Below, one piece after another: positions 48,898-61,267 of a stretch of 64,000 bases of DNA. A model generated the notes under the pieces. It had not been told where the DNA came from, made no database searches, and saw only the letters and a list, made by a program, of their open reading frames with translations. A program made the translations under genes and the position numbers. The stretch is from Micromussa lordhowensis (taxonomy: Eukaryota > Cnidaria > Anthozoa > Scleractinia > Lobophylliidae), in the NCBI GenBank assembly GCA_964020085.1, contig OZ026601.1, forward strand, positions 8,480,335 through 8,544,334, written 5' to 3'. Positions within the stretch are counted from its first letter, which is position 1. Each line of letters begins with the position of its first letter.

Positions 48898-51800
48898 ATG
48901 GATTTACGTGGGTCGAAACCCAAAACTGTCGACGTCGATGGAGCCGTTCACGAGAGAATTCTTCGCTTAAAGCGTAGCAGATCCGGTTCAAAGGCGGCCG
49001 TCACCAGAAGACAGCGCGAATTACTTGAGCTAATGAAGAACTCTGACAATGTTGACCAGGTTAGATCGACGTTTCTTGATTTAGAATTAGCTATGAGAAA
49101 TTTTAACGAAGCACATGTTAAGTATCACGCTGAGTTGACTAATGAAAGTGCCATTCGGGACTCGATCGAGTATTTTGAATCAGTGAAGCGTATGGGAACT
49201 GCGGTGTTTCAGTCATTTGATGCCTGGTTACAATCAGCTCAGTTTAAGCTCCAAGAAGAATTAGATCCTGCCATCAGTCTTCATCCAGAAGATTCTATCA
49301 GTAATATTGGTTCTACCAAATCAAAGTCTGCTGCGAGTTCTAGGAGGCGGAAGTCTAAATCTAGCGCTAGTTCCAGTCTCTCACAGTCAAGCACCGCCTC
49401 AAGTGCAAGGCTGAGAGCGTCTGCTTAGAAAGCTGCCTTGTCAGTGGAAGCAGCTGCATTAAAGACACGGCAGAACATTCAGTTAGAAGAGCTGTTGTTA
49501 AAGCAGAAGAAAGAGAATTTCGAGCTGGAAACTGAGTTAGCAAAGGCCAAGGCAGAAGAAAGGGTGTACAGTTATTGTGAGGAGCAACGTCCGTCAACAC
49601 CGTCAAGTCAATTACTGACTTCACATGAAACAAAGAAGGAGAGCACAGTGGATATCCCTGAATGCCAGGAAAGTCATACACTGACGCTGGCAGGTCAATT
49701 CTCAACTTCCACTCCAGGTCAAGTCGAAGAAAGGGAAACTGTGGAAGTTCCAGTTCATCAGACAGAGGAAAATCAAGAGGTTAAATGCAGTCCTCTAAAC
49801 CCAGACGCCCCTGTATGGAAAGGTTACCAATGCTCCCCCTCTGCGATTAATGGTGAAAGTGTTGAAGGTGGATTATTTGAACAACACCTAGATGTAAGTG
49901 ACAAGAATGTCAGTCACATGATTGAAGTCCAGAAGATGCAGCAACAAAATCAACAGCTTCAGGAATTACTGAAACGGCACCAGCTTCAAACATTAGCCAT
50001 GACATTGCCACAGCCCGAAATCTCAGTGTTTTCAGGTGATCCTGTAGAATACTCTGACTTTGTGCGAGCCTTTGAAAATTTAATAGAGTCAAAGACAAGC
50101 AGTCCAAACTCACGCTTGTACTATCTCGTTCAATATACGTCAGGAGAAGTGAAGGAGTTAATGCAAAGCTGTTTATCGATGGATCCCAAAGAAGGCTACA
50201 AGACTGCAAGAGCACTCCTTAAAGATAGATATGGTCAAAGCTACAAAATAGCAACTGCTTTCGTTGATCGAGTTACGAAAACTCCTCAGATTAAGTCAGA
50301 TGATGGTCCTGCTTTGCAAAGGTACTCTGTTCTACTTACAAGTTGTAAGAACTCCCTGAAGGAAATTGGATACCTGAACAAAATCGAAAACCCTGACACT
50401 CTCCAAAGGATCATTGGAAGGTTACCACTTTGGCTTAGACAGAGATGGAGAGAAAAGGCTGATCACATCACCGAGGATCTGAAAAGGGAAGTCACTATCG
50501 AAGATATTGCAGAATTTGTTGGAGCAAAGGCTAGAATCGCCAACCACCCAGTGTTTGGGAACATCCATTCAAATGATGACAAGAACAACGCTGTGGGCAC
50601 CGGTTGCAAAAGAAGACACAGAACACCATTAAAGGAGCACAAAGGTTCTGCTTTCATGACACAAGGAACTACACCGGAAGGTACTACTGACCCACCTAAG
50701 AGCAACACTGGACATGTGCCAAACAAGTCAAATGTTAAGTGCCCATTGTGTAAAGAGAGTCATTGGCTGTCACGCTGCCAGCTATTCAGAGGAAAGTCGG
50801 TTGATGAGCGAATTAGTTTTGTGCGTAGTAGAGGACTGTGCGATAATTGTCTTCTGGCGGGACACATGGCAATGTCGTGCCCCAAGCAGAGCTTCTGCCA
50901 GATTGTTGGATGTAAGATAGGTCATCGGAAACATTCTACATTCTTACACCCAAAGAATGAAAAACCAGTCAAAACAGAACCTCCATCAGTATCTGAGACC
51001 CAGTCAAGCAACACGGAGAGTGAGAACCAATCTGGCCAAGCACGAAGCTGTTTCACCGAAGTGGTTGCACGTGAAGGAGTGTGTAGTGCGACTGGGGCTG
51101 GAGCATCAGCTACAGGACTTGCCATAGTTCCAGTTAATGTCAGAGCTGAGGGAAAGGAGAAGATGGTTCAAACCTATGCGTTTCTGGATCCAGGGTCGAA
51201 CACTACATTTTGCACTGACAAGTTGATAGAACGTCTGGGTGCAACAGGTAGAAAAGCGATGCTGTCTTTAACTACCATGGATAGTGATAATGTTAAGAGT
51301 GAAAGTCTGGTGGTCAATTTGGAAGTTTCTGATCTGCAAGGACGTAATGTCGTTGAACTGTCAAATGTTTTCTCGCGAGCCAAGCTCCCAGTCACCGTTG
51401 ATGACATCCCTGTTCAAAGTGATGTGGAAAGGTGGTTCTACCTGAAAGATATCAACTTACCTTGCATCGATGCCGACATCGAATTGCGCATAGGCAGTGA
51501 TGTGCCCAAACTTCTTGAACCTCATGAAGTGCAGAGAAGTGAAGACGGTGGTCCATATGCTGTGCGAACACTGCTAGGTTGGACCATCAATGGCCCACTT
51601 GGTAGGCCGAGTAAGTCAGGCCGTACTACAAACCGTATCCAGTCTCATGCTGTTTTGGACCAGCAGTTTGTACGTTTCTGTGAAATGGAATTTAATGATT
51701 CGCAGTTCAGCATTGAGAAAGGATTGTCACAAGATGATAAGAAAGCCCTTGCCATAATGGAGGAGTCTGCTGAGCTTCACGATGGTCATTACGAAATTGC

Positions 51801-53964
51801 ACTTCCTTGGAAGGTCTTCCCTCCAGATCTACCCAACAACAAGCTAGTCGCTGAACGTCGCCTTGGGTCGCTGAAGAAGTGGCTGCTGAATGATCCAGAG
51901 CTACACCGGAAGTATTCTTTGTTTATGGATGACTTGTTTGACAAAGGACATGCACAGAAAGTTCCTGAAGATCAGCAAGAGGGTTCACCCGCATGGTATT
52001 TACCTCATCACCCCGTTGTTCATCCACAAAAGCCCGACAAGGTCAGGGTGGTCTTTGACTGTGCTGCAAAGTTCCAGAATGTCTCGCTCAATCAACAGAT
52101 TTTGCAGGGACCCGATTTAACCAACTCACTCACCGGAGTCCTAACAAGATTTAGAGAACAGCCCATAGCTATTATGGCTGACATCGAGAAGATGTTTTAT
52201 CAAGTACGCGTACCAACGGAGGATAGCAAGTACCTCCGTTTCCTGTGGTGGCCGAGTGGTGACATGGACAAAGAACCAGAAGAATTTCAGATGCTAGTTC
52301 ACCTTTTTGGAGGAGTTTCATCCCTCAGTTGCGCAAATTATGCATTGCAGAAAACGGCTGATGACAATGTGGAACATTTTGACAAGGACATCATTCAGAC
52401 AGTGAGAAGAAATTTCTATGTTGATGACTGTTTGAAGTCTGTAGAAGATAACCAACAAGCAAGTCGACTGGTCAATCAGCTACGTCAGTTGCTAGCCAAA
52501 GGAGGTTTCCGCTTAACGAAATGGATTTCAAATGCCTATGATGTCATCCAGTCAGTCTCGGTATCTGAGAGAGCCGGATCCGTCAAAGAGCTCGACCTCG
52601 AGTACTTGCCTGTTGAGCGTGCCCTCGGCATTCAGTGGGATGTCCAGTCAGATAACTTCCGTTTCAAGATTGTTGTGAAGGACCGACCCCCGACGAGGAG
52701 GGGTATTCTTTCTGTCATAAGCTCAATTTATGACCCTCTGGGGTTTATCGCCCCATTAATTCTGCCTGCGAAAGCAATTCTTCGTGATCTGTGCCGAAAA
52801 GGATTAGACTGGGATGATAGAATTCCTCTTGAAGATTTGGAGCGTTGGCAAGATTGGTTGCAGGAACTTCCTAAGCTTGAACAGTTCACCGTCGAACGTT
52901 GTTTAAGGCCCAAGAACTTTGGCCGCATAGTGTCTAGCCAACTTCACAATTTCTCAGATTCATCAGGTGAAGGATATGGTGCTGTTACTTATCTTCGAGT
53001 CGTCAATGAAGCTAGAAATGTCCATTGTGCTTTTTTGATGGGGAAGTCGAGGCAAACACCCCACAAGTCGGTTACTATTCCTCGTCTGGAGCTTTCAGCT
53101 GCTGTGGTTACCACCAGATTGAATAGGATGATGCAACATGAGTTGGATGTAGCAGTGGATGAAGAGTTCTTTTGGACCGACAGCACCTGTGTGTTGAGCT
53201 ATATTGGGAACAAAGAGAAGAGATTTCAGACTTTCGTCGCGAACAGAATTACAACAATCCATGAAGGATCGCGACCAGATCAGTGGAACTATGTTGACAC
53301 AGGTTCTAACACAGCTGACGATGCGTCTAGAGGACGTTCAGCTGAAGAGCTCATCCGAAAAAACCGCTGGACTAATGGCCCTGCCTTTTTGTGGGAAGCA
53401 GAGGACCGCTGGCCTAAGCAACCTGAAATTTCTGTGGAAATAAAGGAAGATGATCCTGAGGTAAAAAGAGAAAGGAAAACTTTCTCAGTAGCGTCTACAG
53501 TTGAAGCTGACTTCTTAAACCGAATGGTGCAGTCCTATTCCTCGTGGTATAGGCTTAAGAAATCGATGGCATGGATCTTACGTTACCGTTGTAATCTTCT
53601 GCGCGAGTGTAGCAGGCGGAAGGAAGGCACAGCTAAAGTACTCACCTCCGGAATACCCAGTCCCATCAGTGTAGAAGAAATGCACTCTGCTGAGATAGAA
53701 GTCTTGAAGTACGTACAAAGGCAATGCTTTAGAGAAGAGTTGGTGTGTCTGCAGAGAAAAGAATCTTCAGAAGTTGAGCTCAAGAAATCAATCCGAGCCA
53801 GAAGCGCACGTTCAGTCAAGAAATCAAGCTCGATCGCCAAGTTGGATCCTGAGCTACGCGATGGCCTGTCAAGAATATGTGCTGTCTTTGATCCGAAAGA
53901 GTTTCTGGATTATCAAAGCAAGAGTTGCAGTGAGAAGAGTTGTAAATCGTTGTTTCAGCAATAG
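48898..53964 (+). pseudogene. BEL/Pao Gag-Pol (Gag, protease, RT, RNase H), one in-frame stop
   Basis: The frame runs from ATG 48898 (MDLRGSKPKTVDVDG) and is broken only by TAG at 49426-49428 until 53964. Domains in order: Gag with coiled coil and DUF1759-like region ([20 protein letters not shown]); zinc knuckles ([27 protein letters not shown]); aspartic protease [13 protein letters not shown] with [35 protein letters not shown] and FYVDDCLKS; RNase [15 protein letters not shown]. The stop in Gag would block Pol unless read through. The last about 25 residues before 53964 are out-of-frame product after a deletion. Confidence 0.9.
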
Positions 53965-54985
53965 GCGAAGACAGGCTCCGTTTGGAGCTCAGAAGATGGC
54001 CGACCTTCCTGCTGACAGAGTCACACCTAACAAACCCCCGTTCAGTTTTGTGGGCGTTGATTGTTTTGGTCCGTTTTGGGTCAAGAGGGCCAGAAGTCAA
54101 GTTAAGCGTTATGGAGTCTTGTTCACGTGTTTGGCGACCAGAGCCATACACTTGGAAGTCGCCCAGAGTATGGACACTGATTCGTTCCTGAACTCCCTGC
54201 GTCGCTTCATCGCAAGGCGAGGTATCCCCGAAGTAATGAGGTCAGACAATGGTTCAAATTTTGTGGGCGGAAGCAAGGAACTCCAAGAAGCTATCTCTGA
54301 TTGGAATGAGAGTCAGATCCATGAGTTCCTCTTACAAAGAAATATCAAGTGGTTGTTTAATCCACCATCAGGGTCCCATTTCGGTGGCGTGTGGGAGCGA
54401 TGTATTAGAACTGTCAGAAAGATTCTCGTTGCGCTTATGAAGGAACAGCCGCTGGATGATGAGGGCTTAACTACCCTCATGTGTGAAGTAGAGTCAATTG
54501 TTAATGGGCGTCCTATAACGAAGTCGTCAGATGACCCGTCGGATTCTGAAGCTCTTACGCCGAGTCATTTGCTGTTGCTACGGGCAGGCCCAAAACTTCC
54601 TCCAGGCGTGTTCAGGAAAGAGGATGGCTACTCCCGAAGAAGGTGGCGCCAGGTCCAATATTTGGCCGATGTATTTTGGCGGAGATGGATTAGAGAGTAC
54701 TTGCCGCAGTTGCAAGAGAGGCAAAAATGGGTTTATCCATTGGATTAAACAACCACTTGATATTTCATTGCCGTTGACGACATAGTACTTGTGGTTGACG
54801 ATAGAGTTTCAAGATCTTCGTGGCCTCATGGTCGGATTATCAGTGTACGCAAGAACAGCACGGATGAGCATGTGAGGAGTGTGACAGTGAAGACCAGAAC
54901 CTCGCAGTATGATCGCCCTGTCGATAAGATTGTCCTCCTGGAGTCAGTGGAGATGTCAGAGGGCATGAAGCACTACTGAACTGAA
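53850..54985 (+). pseudogene. BEL/Pao integrase, N-terminal zinc domain deleted
   Basis: In another frame from Gag-Pol: [33 protein letters not shown], then the rve core FSFVGVDCFGPFWVKR (Asp), RSDNGSNFVGG (Asp) and GGVWERCIRTVRKI (Glu). After a stop at 54748 and a second frame change, the DUF5641-like C-terminus continues (VLVVDDRVSRSSWPHGRIIS ... RPVDKIVLLESVEM). The HHCC zinc region that should precede VLSLIR is missing, the result of a deletion near 53870. Confidence 0.85.
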
Positions 54986-55096
54986 CTATGATCCGAACTT
55001 TGTATGTGTTTTAGAGAACTGTTAAATATAACGTTTTGTTTCGGTCGAGTTTCTTTTAAAATCCTATGCTATTGCCCACGATTTTAGGGGCCGGAA

Positions 55097-55452
55097 TGTA
55101 GGTTACAAAACGTCTTTCTTTTTTGTGTATCTCTTGAGTTTTTTGTCTGTAGCCCGCGCGAGTCTGGTAAAGAATTACGCCATTTATATTGTTGTAATAT
55201 TATGGTCTGCGCCATGTACTCGTTCAAAAATTCTTGAGGTGAAAGTTCTTGTCTAGTTCTGTTCGTTTACATGGCCTGAAGTTTTTCACGTTCCTTCGAG
55301 CCTTCAAATCCAGTGAGTATGTTGTTGCTAGTATTTTCATTTTACTTCGTTTTATTTACGCTGATTTCGTTTTTCACAGTTTCACCAGATCCTTGTAAAG
55401 AGTAAACCGAATCTCTCTGGAATAAAACTTATACGAGCATTCAAAGTCTACA
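55097..55452 (+). repeat. BEL 3' LTR
   Basis: 356 bp, partner of 48404-48759; followed by the duplicated GTTCG. Confidence 0.95.
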
Positions 55453-55944
55453 GTTCGCTCAAGTGTTTTGTTGGATGAGCTTGGCTGGGAAAGGCTAGAA
55501 TATGTAAGACTTAAACAGTTGGCTGTGACAATGTATAAAATCCATAATAATCTTTCCCCATCGTATCTGAGGCGGATCTTTACCAACACCTCAAATGTAC
55601 ATTCATACAATCTTAGAAATTCTGAGTTAAAACCGAAAACCAGAACCGAGTCTGGAAAAGGAAGCCTACACTACAGAGGACCTGTTCTGTGGAACAAGAT
55701 CCCCTCAGAGATTAAAAAACTGCCTAGTTCAAATGTTTTTAAAACTTCATTTCACGAGAAAGATTTTTCTAATACACCATGACCCATTGTAACTCTTATT
55801 ATTCATAACGTAAGTTTTTGTATTTTTAACATTATAGTCAATAGTTCCTTAGAGTATTTTAGTCTAGTTTTAAACACGATTCCTAGGAAGACCATGTAAA
55901 ATGATACGATTTCGTGTATAAATAAAGATTGATGATGATGATGA
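55453..55944 (+). pseudogene. LINE C-terminal domain and 3' tail
   Basis: Continues the LINE after the BEL element: SSVLLDELGWERLEYVRLKQ, then YKIHNNLSPSYLRRIF, HSYNLRNS and GPVLWNKIPSEIKKLPSSNV, the typical C-terminal tail of CR1/L2-type LINEs. The stop is at 55782 and the GATGATGATGATGA repeat tail ends the element at the PolB junction. Confidence 0.8.
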
Positions 55945-58296
55945 GTCATTATGACGTCGTAACTAGTCTCCGTGGGTTCTTTGGTTCTAGTTACTTCTGT
56001 GATCGTTGTTTGAAGCCCTACAACGATGAAGGTCAACACGCCTGCGAAAAGAATCCTGACCGCTGCCCTGCTTGCATGCAAGATGTTTGCTTCGATTACA
56101 AACAGGGAGGAAAAGCTGCTCAACCCTGTCGGAGCTGCAGACGTTTCTTTTACGGAGACTCATGATTAGAACAACATCACACCAAGTCCTACAAGTGAAC
56201 TGCCGTCAATTCGCAAAATGTCAGCGTCTGCACACAGCGCCGCAAATGCCGTACCTGTAACAAGCTACTGGTCGGGTTAAAAGAACAAAAATCACATCTG
56301 TGTGGCTATGTGGAATGCCGTTCTTGCAAAGAACATGTGGAGGCAGCGACCCACAAGTGCTACGTTCAGGTAGCGAAATCACCTGAACAAGAAAAAGAAG
56401 AGGAAGGCGAAACGCGGTGCAAGAGCTGGTCTGGCGACGTTAGAGGCGAATGATCAGAGCATGGAAATGGCGGAAAACGAAGACAAACCCCCGCTTCACA
56501 TCTTTTTTGACATCGAGGCCACTCAGGGCACCAGCCGACACATCCCTAATCTTCTCGTTGCTGAAACAGAGCACGACGACCGCCCCGAACATTTCCGAGG
56601 AGAGAACTGTATCAAATCCTTTCTCGAATGGCTTGATGCGTTGACTGAAAACGACACGCGCCCCCTAACCGTTATCGCCCATAATTTCCAGGGTTACGAT
56701 GGAATTTTCATCGTTGATGAATATCATAAACAGCAACGCGTCATCGAACAAGTCCGCAACGGCGCCAAACTCATGCAATTCACACACGACAGGATCCGTT
56801 TCATCGACTCGCCGTCCTTCTTCCAGATGCCTTTGTCTGCCTTCCCGAAAACCTTTGACATTATTTTCCTCATCTGTTCAACACCCCAGCTAATCAGGAG
56901 TTCGTGGGTCCTATCCCTGACATGAACTATTACATACTTGAAACCATGTCGGTCAGCGGTCGAAAAGCTTTTGAAACATGGCACGCCGATCAAGTCTCAA
57001 AGCAAGTCGAGCTCAATTTCAGCGAAGAACTATTGGCATACCTTATTTCAGATGCCAAGTTCCTGAAAGCGGGTTGTCTCAAGTTCATTTCTTTGAAGCA
57101 GAATCCAACTCAAATCCGTTCGATCGAATGACCATTGCTTCAGCTTGCAATTGCGATCTTCGATCTTCAGAATAGAATGACGCCTAATACCATCACCTCA
57201 AACCCCTCCATGGCTGGCGCATGAGCTCGAACCATTCGAAGGTATTTCTTGAGTGGCTCCACTGGCAACATTCTCAGCTGTCTGAGTCTTCTATTCAGCA
57301 TACGGGGAACGTGGGGGAATACCGCATTCAAAACACGCACTACACCGTGGACGGTTTTGACCCAAACACTAACACCGTCTACGAATTTCGCCTTGAAGAC
57401 CGTTGCGCCGACGATGTGTATCGGTGTACGCAGAAAAAAATTGCTGTGCCTACAAGTGGACAAAGGATACAACGTGGAGGAGATCTGGGAATGTGAGTGG
57501 AAGCGGATGAAGCAGGAACGTAATGACGTCAGAGCGTTAGTGGTCCAGCTCAACATCGTGGAACCTCTCAACCCTCGTGACGCGTTCTGTGGCGGCCGAA
57601 CCAATGCTGTGAAATTATATCATCACGTGAAAGAAGGGGAAGAAATCAGCTACTATGATTACACCTTCGTTATATCCGTTCGTCAACAAGAACGGAGACT
57701 TTCCTGTTGGTCATCCTGAAATAATCTTTCAGCCCGACCACACTGACATCTCTCGCTTCTTTGGACTTGCTAAATGTACTGTACTTCCTCCCTATGAACT
57801 CTATCATCCTGTGCTGCCTCTCAGACAGAACGACAAACTGACGTTTCCCTTGTGCCGAACATGCGTCCAGGAAGAAATGTCAAAACCTATGTTGGAACGG
57901 AGCTGCGTGTGTGCTCATACCGAGCAAGAGCGTCAAATCCTGGGCACTTGGTGCACCCCCGAGCTCGAGAAAGTTGTGGAAAAAGGATATTGCATCCTAC
58001 ATATTCATGAAGTCTGGCTCTTCCCGCAGACGCAGACGGGTTTGTTCGCTAATTACGCAAACACGTGGCTAAAAATCAAAGAAGAAGCCAGCGGTTGGCC
58101 GGAGTACGTGGCCGAGGATCCAGCAAAGCAGCAGCAACATATCGCAGATTACAACGCCAGAGAGAAGATACAGCTCGAGCATGGCAATATCCAGAAAAAT
58201 CCTGGCCTACGTACCCTGGCTAATGTTAAATTCTATGTGGGGAAAGTTCGGGCAAAAGCCGAACAAAACTCAAGTCAAAGAGTTTAACGATCCCGT

Positions 58297-59535
58297 AGCC
58301 TGCGAAAACAGCCGCCCTTCTTCGCTCCCGGCCCGAGTGGCGTTTCGCGAGAAGGACGTCTGCGATCTACCGCCGCAAATTCCATACTGATGACGCAAAT
58401 CTGTCCCGAATCTGGTCATGAACGCTAATTGGTTCGTTCGGTAATTATGCATAACTAAGTCCGTAAATATGCGGGACACTGAATATTCTCACCAAACGAA
58501 ATACATGTTATTAAAATGGTTGACAGACTTACACGACTCCTACGGTTCGTGGCATTTGTACATTTGCCGTTCTCTTTTCGGTCGCTCGACCGTTTTTGTT
58601 GCTTCACTCTTGTTTATGAAGGACACTTCATCTTGTGTTATAAGGAGGATTTTCCAGTAGAGTTGAGCCGTTAGACCGTGCTATGCTAAATTTTTAGAGG
58701 TCACAGGTCTGCATGATCTCCGCTATTACCTCCCTGTCGCTTCGTCGAGTCTGACACCTCTGTAATTTGCCCTGTGTTAATGCACTGTTCAGGCTCATTT
58801 CTATTGCAAGAAGAGATGTGTTTTTAAGTCTCGAAGTATTTGCTTTCGAGGGACAAAAAATGAAATTTACCATGAACATGTTGCTTACTTGCATTCTGTA
58901 TTGTGACACCGGGCGCGGCTGTGATTAGAACTGTTTGCAAGCAGAGTAGGTAGATTCTTATCACGGATATCATATTTGTCGCCGTACGTTCTTCTTCGGA
59001 GACGCCGTAGCTTTACTTCGAGAAAGCTATACGTTTGTCTAGAGATGCTATGCTTCTTGCAGCTATCCGAAAAAAGTTTTCATCAAGAAATTGTCGACTA
59101 CGCAAATCATTTTCCACGTTAATAATGTTAACCACTAACCTCTGTCGCTTCTCGATTTTCCTTTTATATGACAGACAGCAAAACGGAAACGTGAAAAGAA
59201 GTGAATTTGTCGAAGTCGAACAAATGTTCGAGATATCGCGGTATCTTTTGCAGGAGCTCAGTGATCTTAATATCACTGAGTCCTCACATAGTATCTGTCG
59301 CCCTTTTCAGCGCCTCTTCTGCAAAGAATGCAAGTTTCTTCCTGATCATGAATATTCATCTCCTCGGGGGAAAAACCGCAGATGTTAATTTATGCCTATT
59401 TTGCAGATTGAGGCAACACTACAAAGTTCACACTTACGTCATCAGTATGTAATTTTCGGCGGTAAATCGCAGACGTCCTTCTAGCGAAACGCCACTCGGG
59501 CCGGGAGCGAAGAAGGACGGCTGTTTTCGCAGGCT
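58297..59535. mobile_element. Mutator-like MITE inserted in Polinton 2 PolB
   Basis: 98-bp terminal inverted repeats (58297-58394 and 59438-59535) start AGCCTGCGAAAACAGCCG. AACGATCCCGT flanks both ends (58286-58296, 59536-59546), giving a 9-11 bp duplication depending on how the first base is assigned. Long TIRs with 9-11 bp duplications fit the Mutator superfamily. The 1239-bp element has no transposase. The PolB frame continues across the empty site. Confidence 0.8.
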
Positions 59536-60216
59536 AACGATCCCGTGGCATTCAGCAATTTTCACGAAAGCGACAAGCCTGACATCCGGTATGTCAGCGC
59601 GCTCACAGAAAAACGTGTAGAAGTGCATTACAAGCATCGCGAAGAAGACGACCTCGCCTCCCCGAACCTTAACATCATGTGGCCTGCTTCACAACCTGCT
59701 GGGCGCGGTTGCGTCGGCTATGAAGCCCTCGATCTGTTGCAGGAAAGAGTGTTGTATTTTGACACTGACAGCGTCATCTTCAGAAGCTTGTCGGGGGAAC
59801 CCAAACCGCAGCTAGGCAACTACCTCGGTGATTTTAAGAACGAGCTCGCTGAGGACGACTACATCGTGGAATTTGCCTCGGGAGGTCCCAAGAATTATGG
59901 TTATCAAACCTTCAAAGGAAAACAAGAGTGCAAAGTGAGGGTCATTGCTTCGAACAGTGAAGGTTCAAAACAGCTGAATTTCCCCATTCTACGCCAAAAC
60001 GTATTAAATGACATCGATTACCCGTTGGAGACTGTGGCGAGACAAACATCAAAGACTGCAGTGTTGAGACCGTGGGCTCAGACCAAAAAATATCAACTGG
60101 TATTTTCAAAGCGAGTTGTTGATCCTAGCTCGTTTAACACTTGTCGATACGGATACCAGGCCGCGTTGATCGCTCAAGACTTGCAAAACGTCTCCGTGTT
60201 AATGGATATTTGTTAG

Positions 60217-60612
60217 TACTTCAATTTCCGGTCGGGGCAATTTTGACTCAATAAAAACGTGTTTAACGGTAAAAACGGTGTATTTGTGTCACTGCGCATG
60301 CGTAAGGCAACTGGGACAGAGTAACATCTCCCACATGGTTCTGGGGACGTTTCATGTCCCATATATAATGTATATCTTAGGGTTATTAACTATTCATGCG
60401 CATGCATTTCGGTCATAGGGGACAGAGTACATGGTCCCACGTGGTTGTCGGCCCTGCTCCATGTTCAATATATAAGAGTCATCCACCTAGTAAGAGAACT
60501 AGCCTTCTTAGTAACGTCATGGCTTAGGGTTATTATGTTAATGAGCTAGGTCACGTGGGCTAGGTTAAAAAACTCCATTTTCGTATCCCAGACTCATTAA
60601 ATATGCGCATCA
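60217..60612. other. Right subterminal region of Polinton 2
   Basis: Non-coding. Contains two diverged copies of a block with GGGACAGAGTA...CCCA..TGGTT (near 60313 and 60419) and two of CTTAGGGTTATTA (near 60376 and 60524). GCGCATGCG-type sequences occur repeatedly (60295, 60397, 60604). Confidence 0.5.
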
Positions 60613-60639
60613 TGGAAGCGAGGTTAAGTGGGCTGAACT
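60613..60639 (-). repeat. Polinton 2 right terminal inverted repeat
   Basis: AGCGAGGTTAAGTGGGCTGAACT; the reverse complement matches 13898-13920 with one mismatch. Confidence 0.65.
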
Positions 60640-61267
60640 AACAGATGACGCTACAAAAGAGAGCTGATGTATCTGATTTACATCCTACTGAACCTCACGG
60701 GGGCGAAGGATAATCAAAAGCTCCCTGAGGCAGTTCATGGATGAATAGGTCAATTGCAAGTAAACTTTTACCCCATGTGTCAAAATGAGTCTTTGTGCTA
60801 AACTATTCGTATGAAAATGAGCCAAGTGGCCCATCAGACCGACGATTATCCCGGTTTCAGAAGCATGAAGCGACATGAGTATTTCTACTACCCCCTGGAA
60901 GGGATGCCTAGTCCATCGCAGGGTTAACCCCCAACATTAAATTCGCCAGTACCCATTTATACACCTGAGTGGCGAGAGGCGCTAGGAGTGAAGTGTCTTG
61001 CCCAAGAACACGATACCCGGACTGCTCGAAATAGAAAACAAATACAAAAATCAATAAATAGATAATAAATACGTTTGTTTCGAGCTGGAACATTGTTATT
61101 ATATTAACTTGTATAGATGTAGTGTCAAAGAATAACAACAGTCTGTTGCAAAATGAAATCATTACATGAGAGTTCACTATATTCACCAGTCAGTCCATAA
61201 AAATATATGTTTAATATTATTTACAAGTTGTAGGGGATTTTTTACTATATAAGGAGAAGGGCAAGGC
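60640..61267. other. Host flank, no recognised feature
   Basis: AT-rich non-coding DNA; short open frames carry no motif. Confidence 0.4.

Larger units (their letters stand above)
48404..55452 (+). mobile_element. Full-length BEL/Pao LTR retrotransposon
   Basis: Two 356-bp LTRs (48404-48759, 55097-55452) begin TGT and end ACA. They differ at three positions by direct reading (about 99.2% identity). The 5-bp duplication GTTCG flanks the element (48399-48403, 55453-55457). A purine-rich tract (TTTTAGGGGCCGGAA) precedes the 3' LTR. Between them is a Gag-Pol gene of BEL type with a few breaks. It is the youngest layer in this part of the nest. Confidence 0.95.
46634..55944 (+). mobile_element. 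CR1/L2-type LINE inserted in PolB, split by a BEL element
   Basis: The 5'-truncated LINE starts close to 46634 and ends in a GATGATGATGATGA tail at 55944, where the PolB sequence resumes. It contains an APE endonuclease (46.8-47.7 kb), only the beginning and end of the RT region, and a conserved C-terminus after the BEL insertion. The RT core is deleted, so it is a defective copy. Confidence 0.75.
45699..60216 (+). pseudogene. Protein-primed DNA polymerase B, split by three insertions (Polinton 2)
   Basis: Exonic parts: 45699-46633, 55945-58296 and 59536 (after the duplicated target) to 60216. The N-terminal part includes MDDQTLLE, LTEALYRTLQHLIHRDNIPD and the conserved NNKDDLCAARAIVTAKAE; a C14 run (46390-46403) shifts the frame. 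Then come zinc clusters (YFCDRCLKPY; CPACMQDVC; CRSCKEH), exonuclease motifs FFDIEATQ and HNFQGYDGIFI, palm sequences (DAFCGGRTNAVKLYH) and motif C YFDTDSVIF at about 59755. At least eight frame changes and an internal deletion near 57390. It belongs to a different PolB branch from the Polinton 1 enzyme: no HNH module was seen. Confidence 0.88.
13898..60639. mobile_element. Polinton 2: old, degraded Polinton/Maverick with nested insertions
   Basis: The ends share an inverted repeat (AGTTCAGCCCACTTAACCT at 13898 and its reverse complement at about 60621-60639), starting with AG as Polintons usually do. Between them lies a canonical Polinton gene set in one order: minus-strand left-end genes, SLATT-like protein, ATPase, protease, capsid proteins and integrase, then plus-strand PolB. 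Removing Polinton 1, the LINE+BEL block and the MULE-MITE leaves about 16 kb, a normal Polinton length. Nearly all genes carry frameshifts or stops. No 6-bp target duplication could be confirmed. It is the oldest layer in the nest. Confidence 0.85.

Noticed and set aside
58469..59388. Several open frames inside the MULE-MITE
   Set aside because: No transposase or other motif; lengths expected by chance.
13892..60645. Target duplication for Polinton 2
   Set aside because: The six bases outside the two ends (TGGGTT and AACAGA) do not match, and shifting the ends by a few bases gives no better pair; probably eroded.
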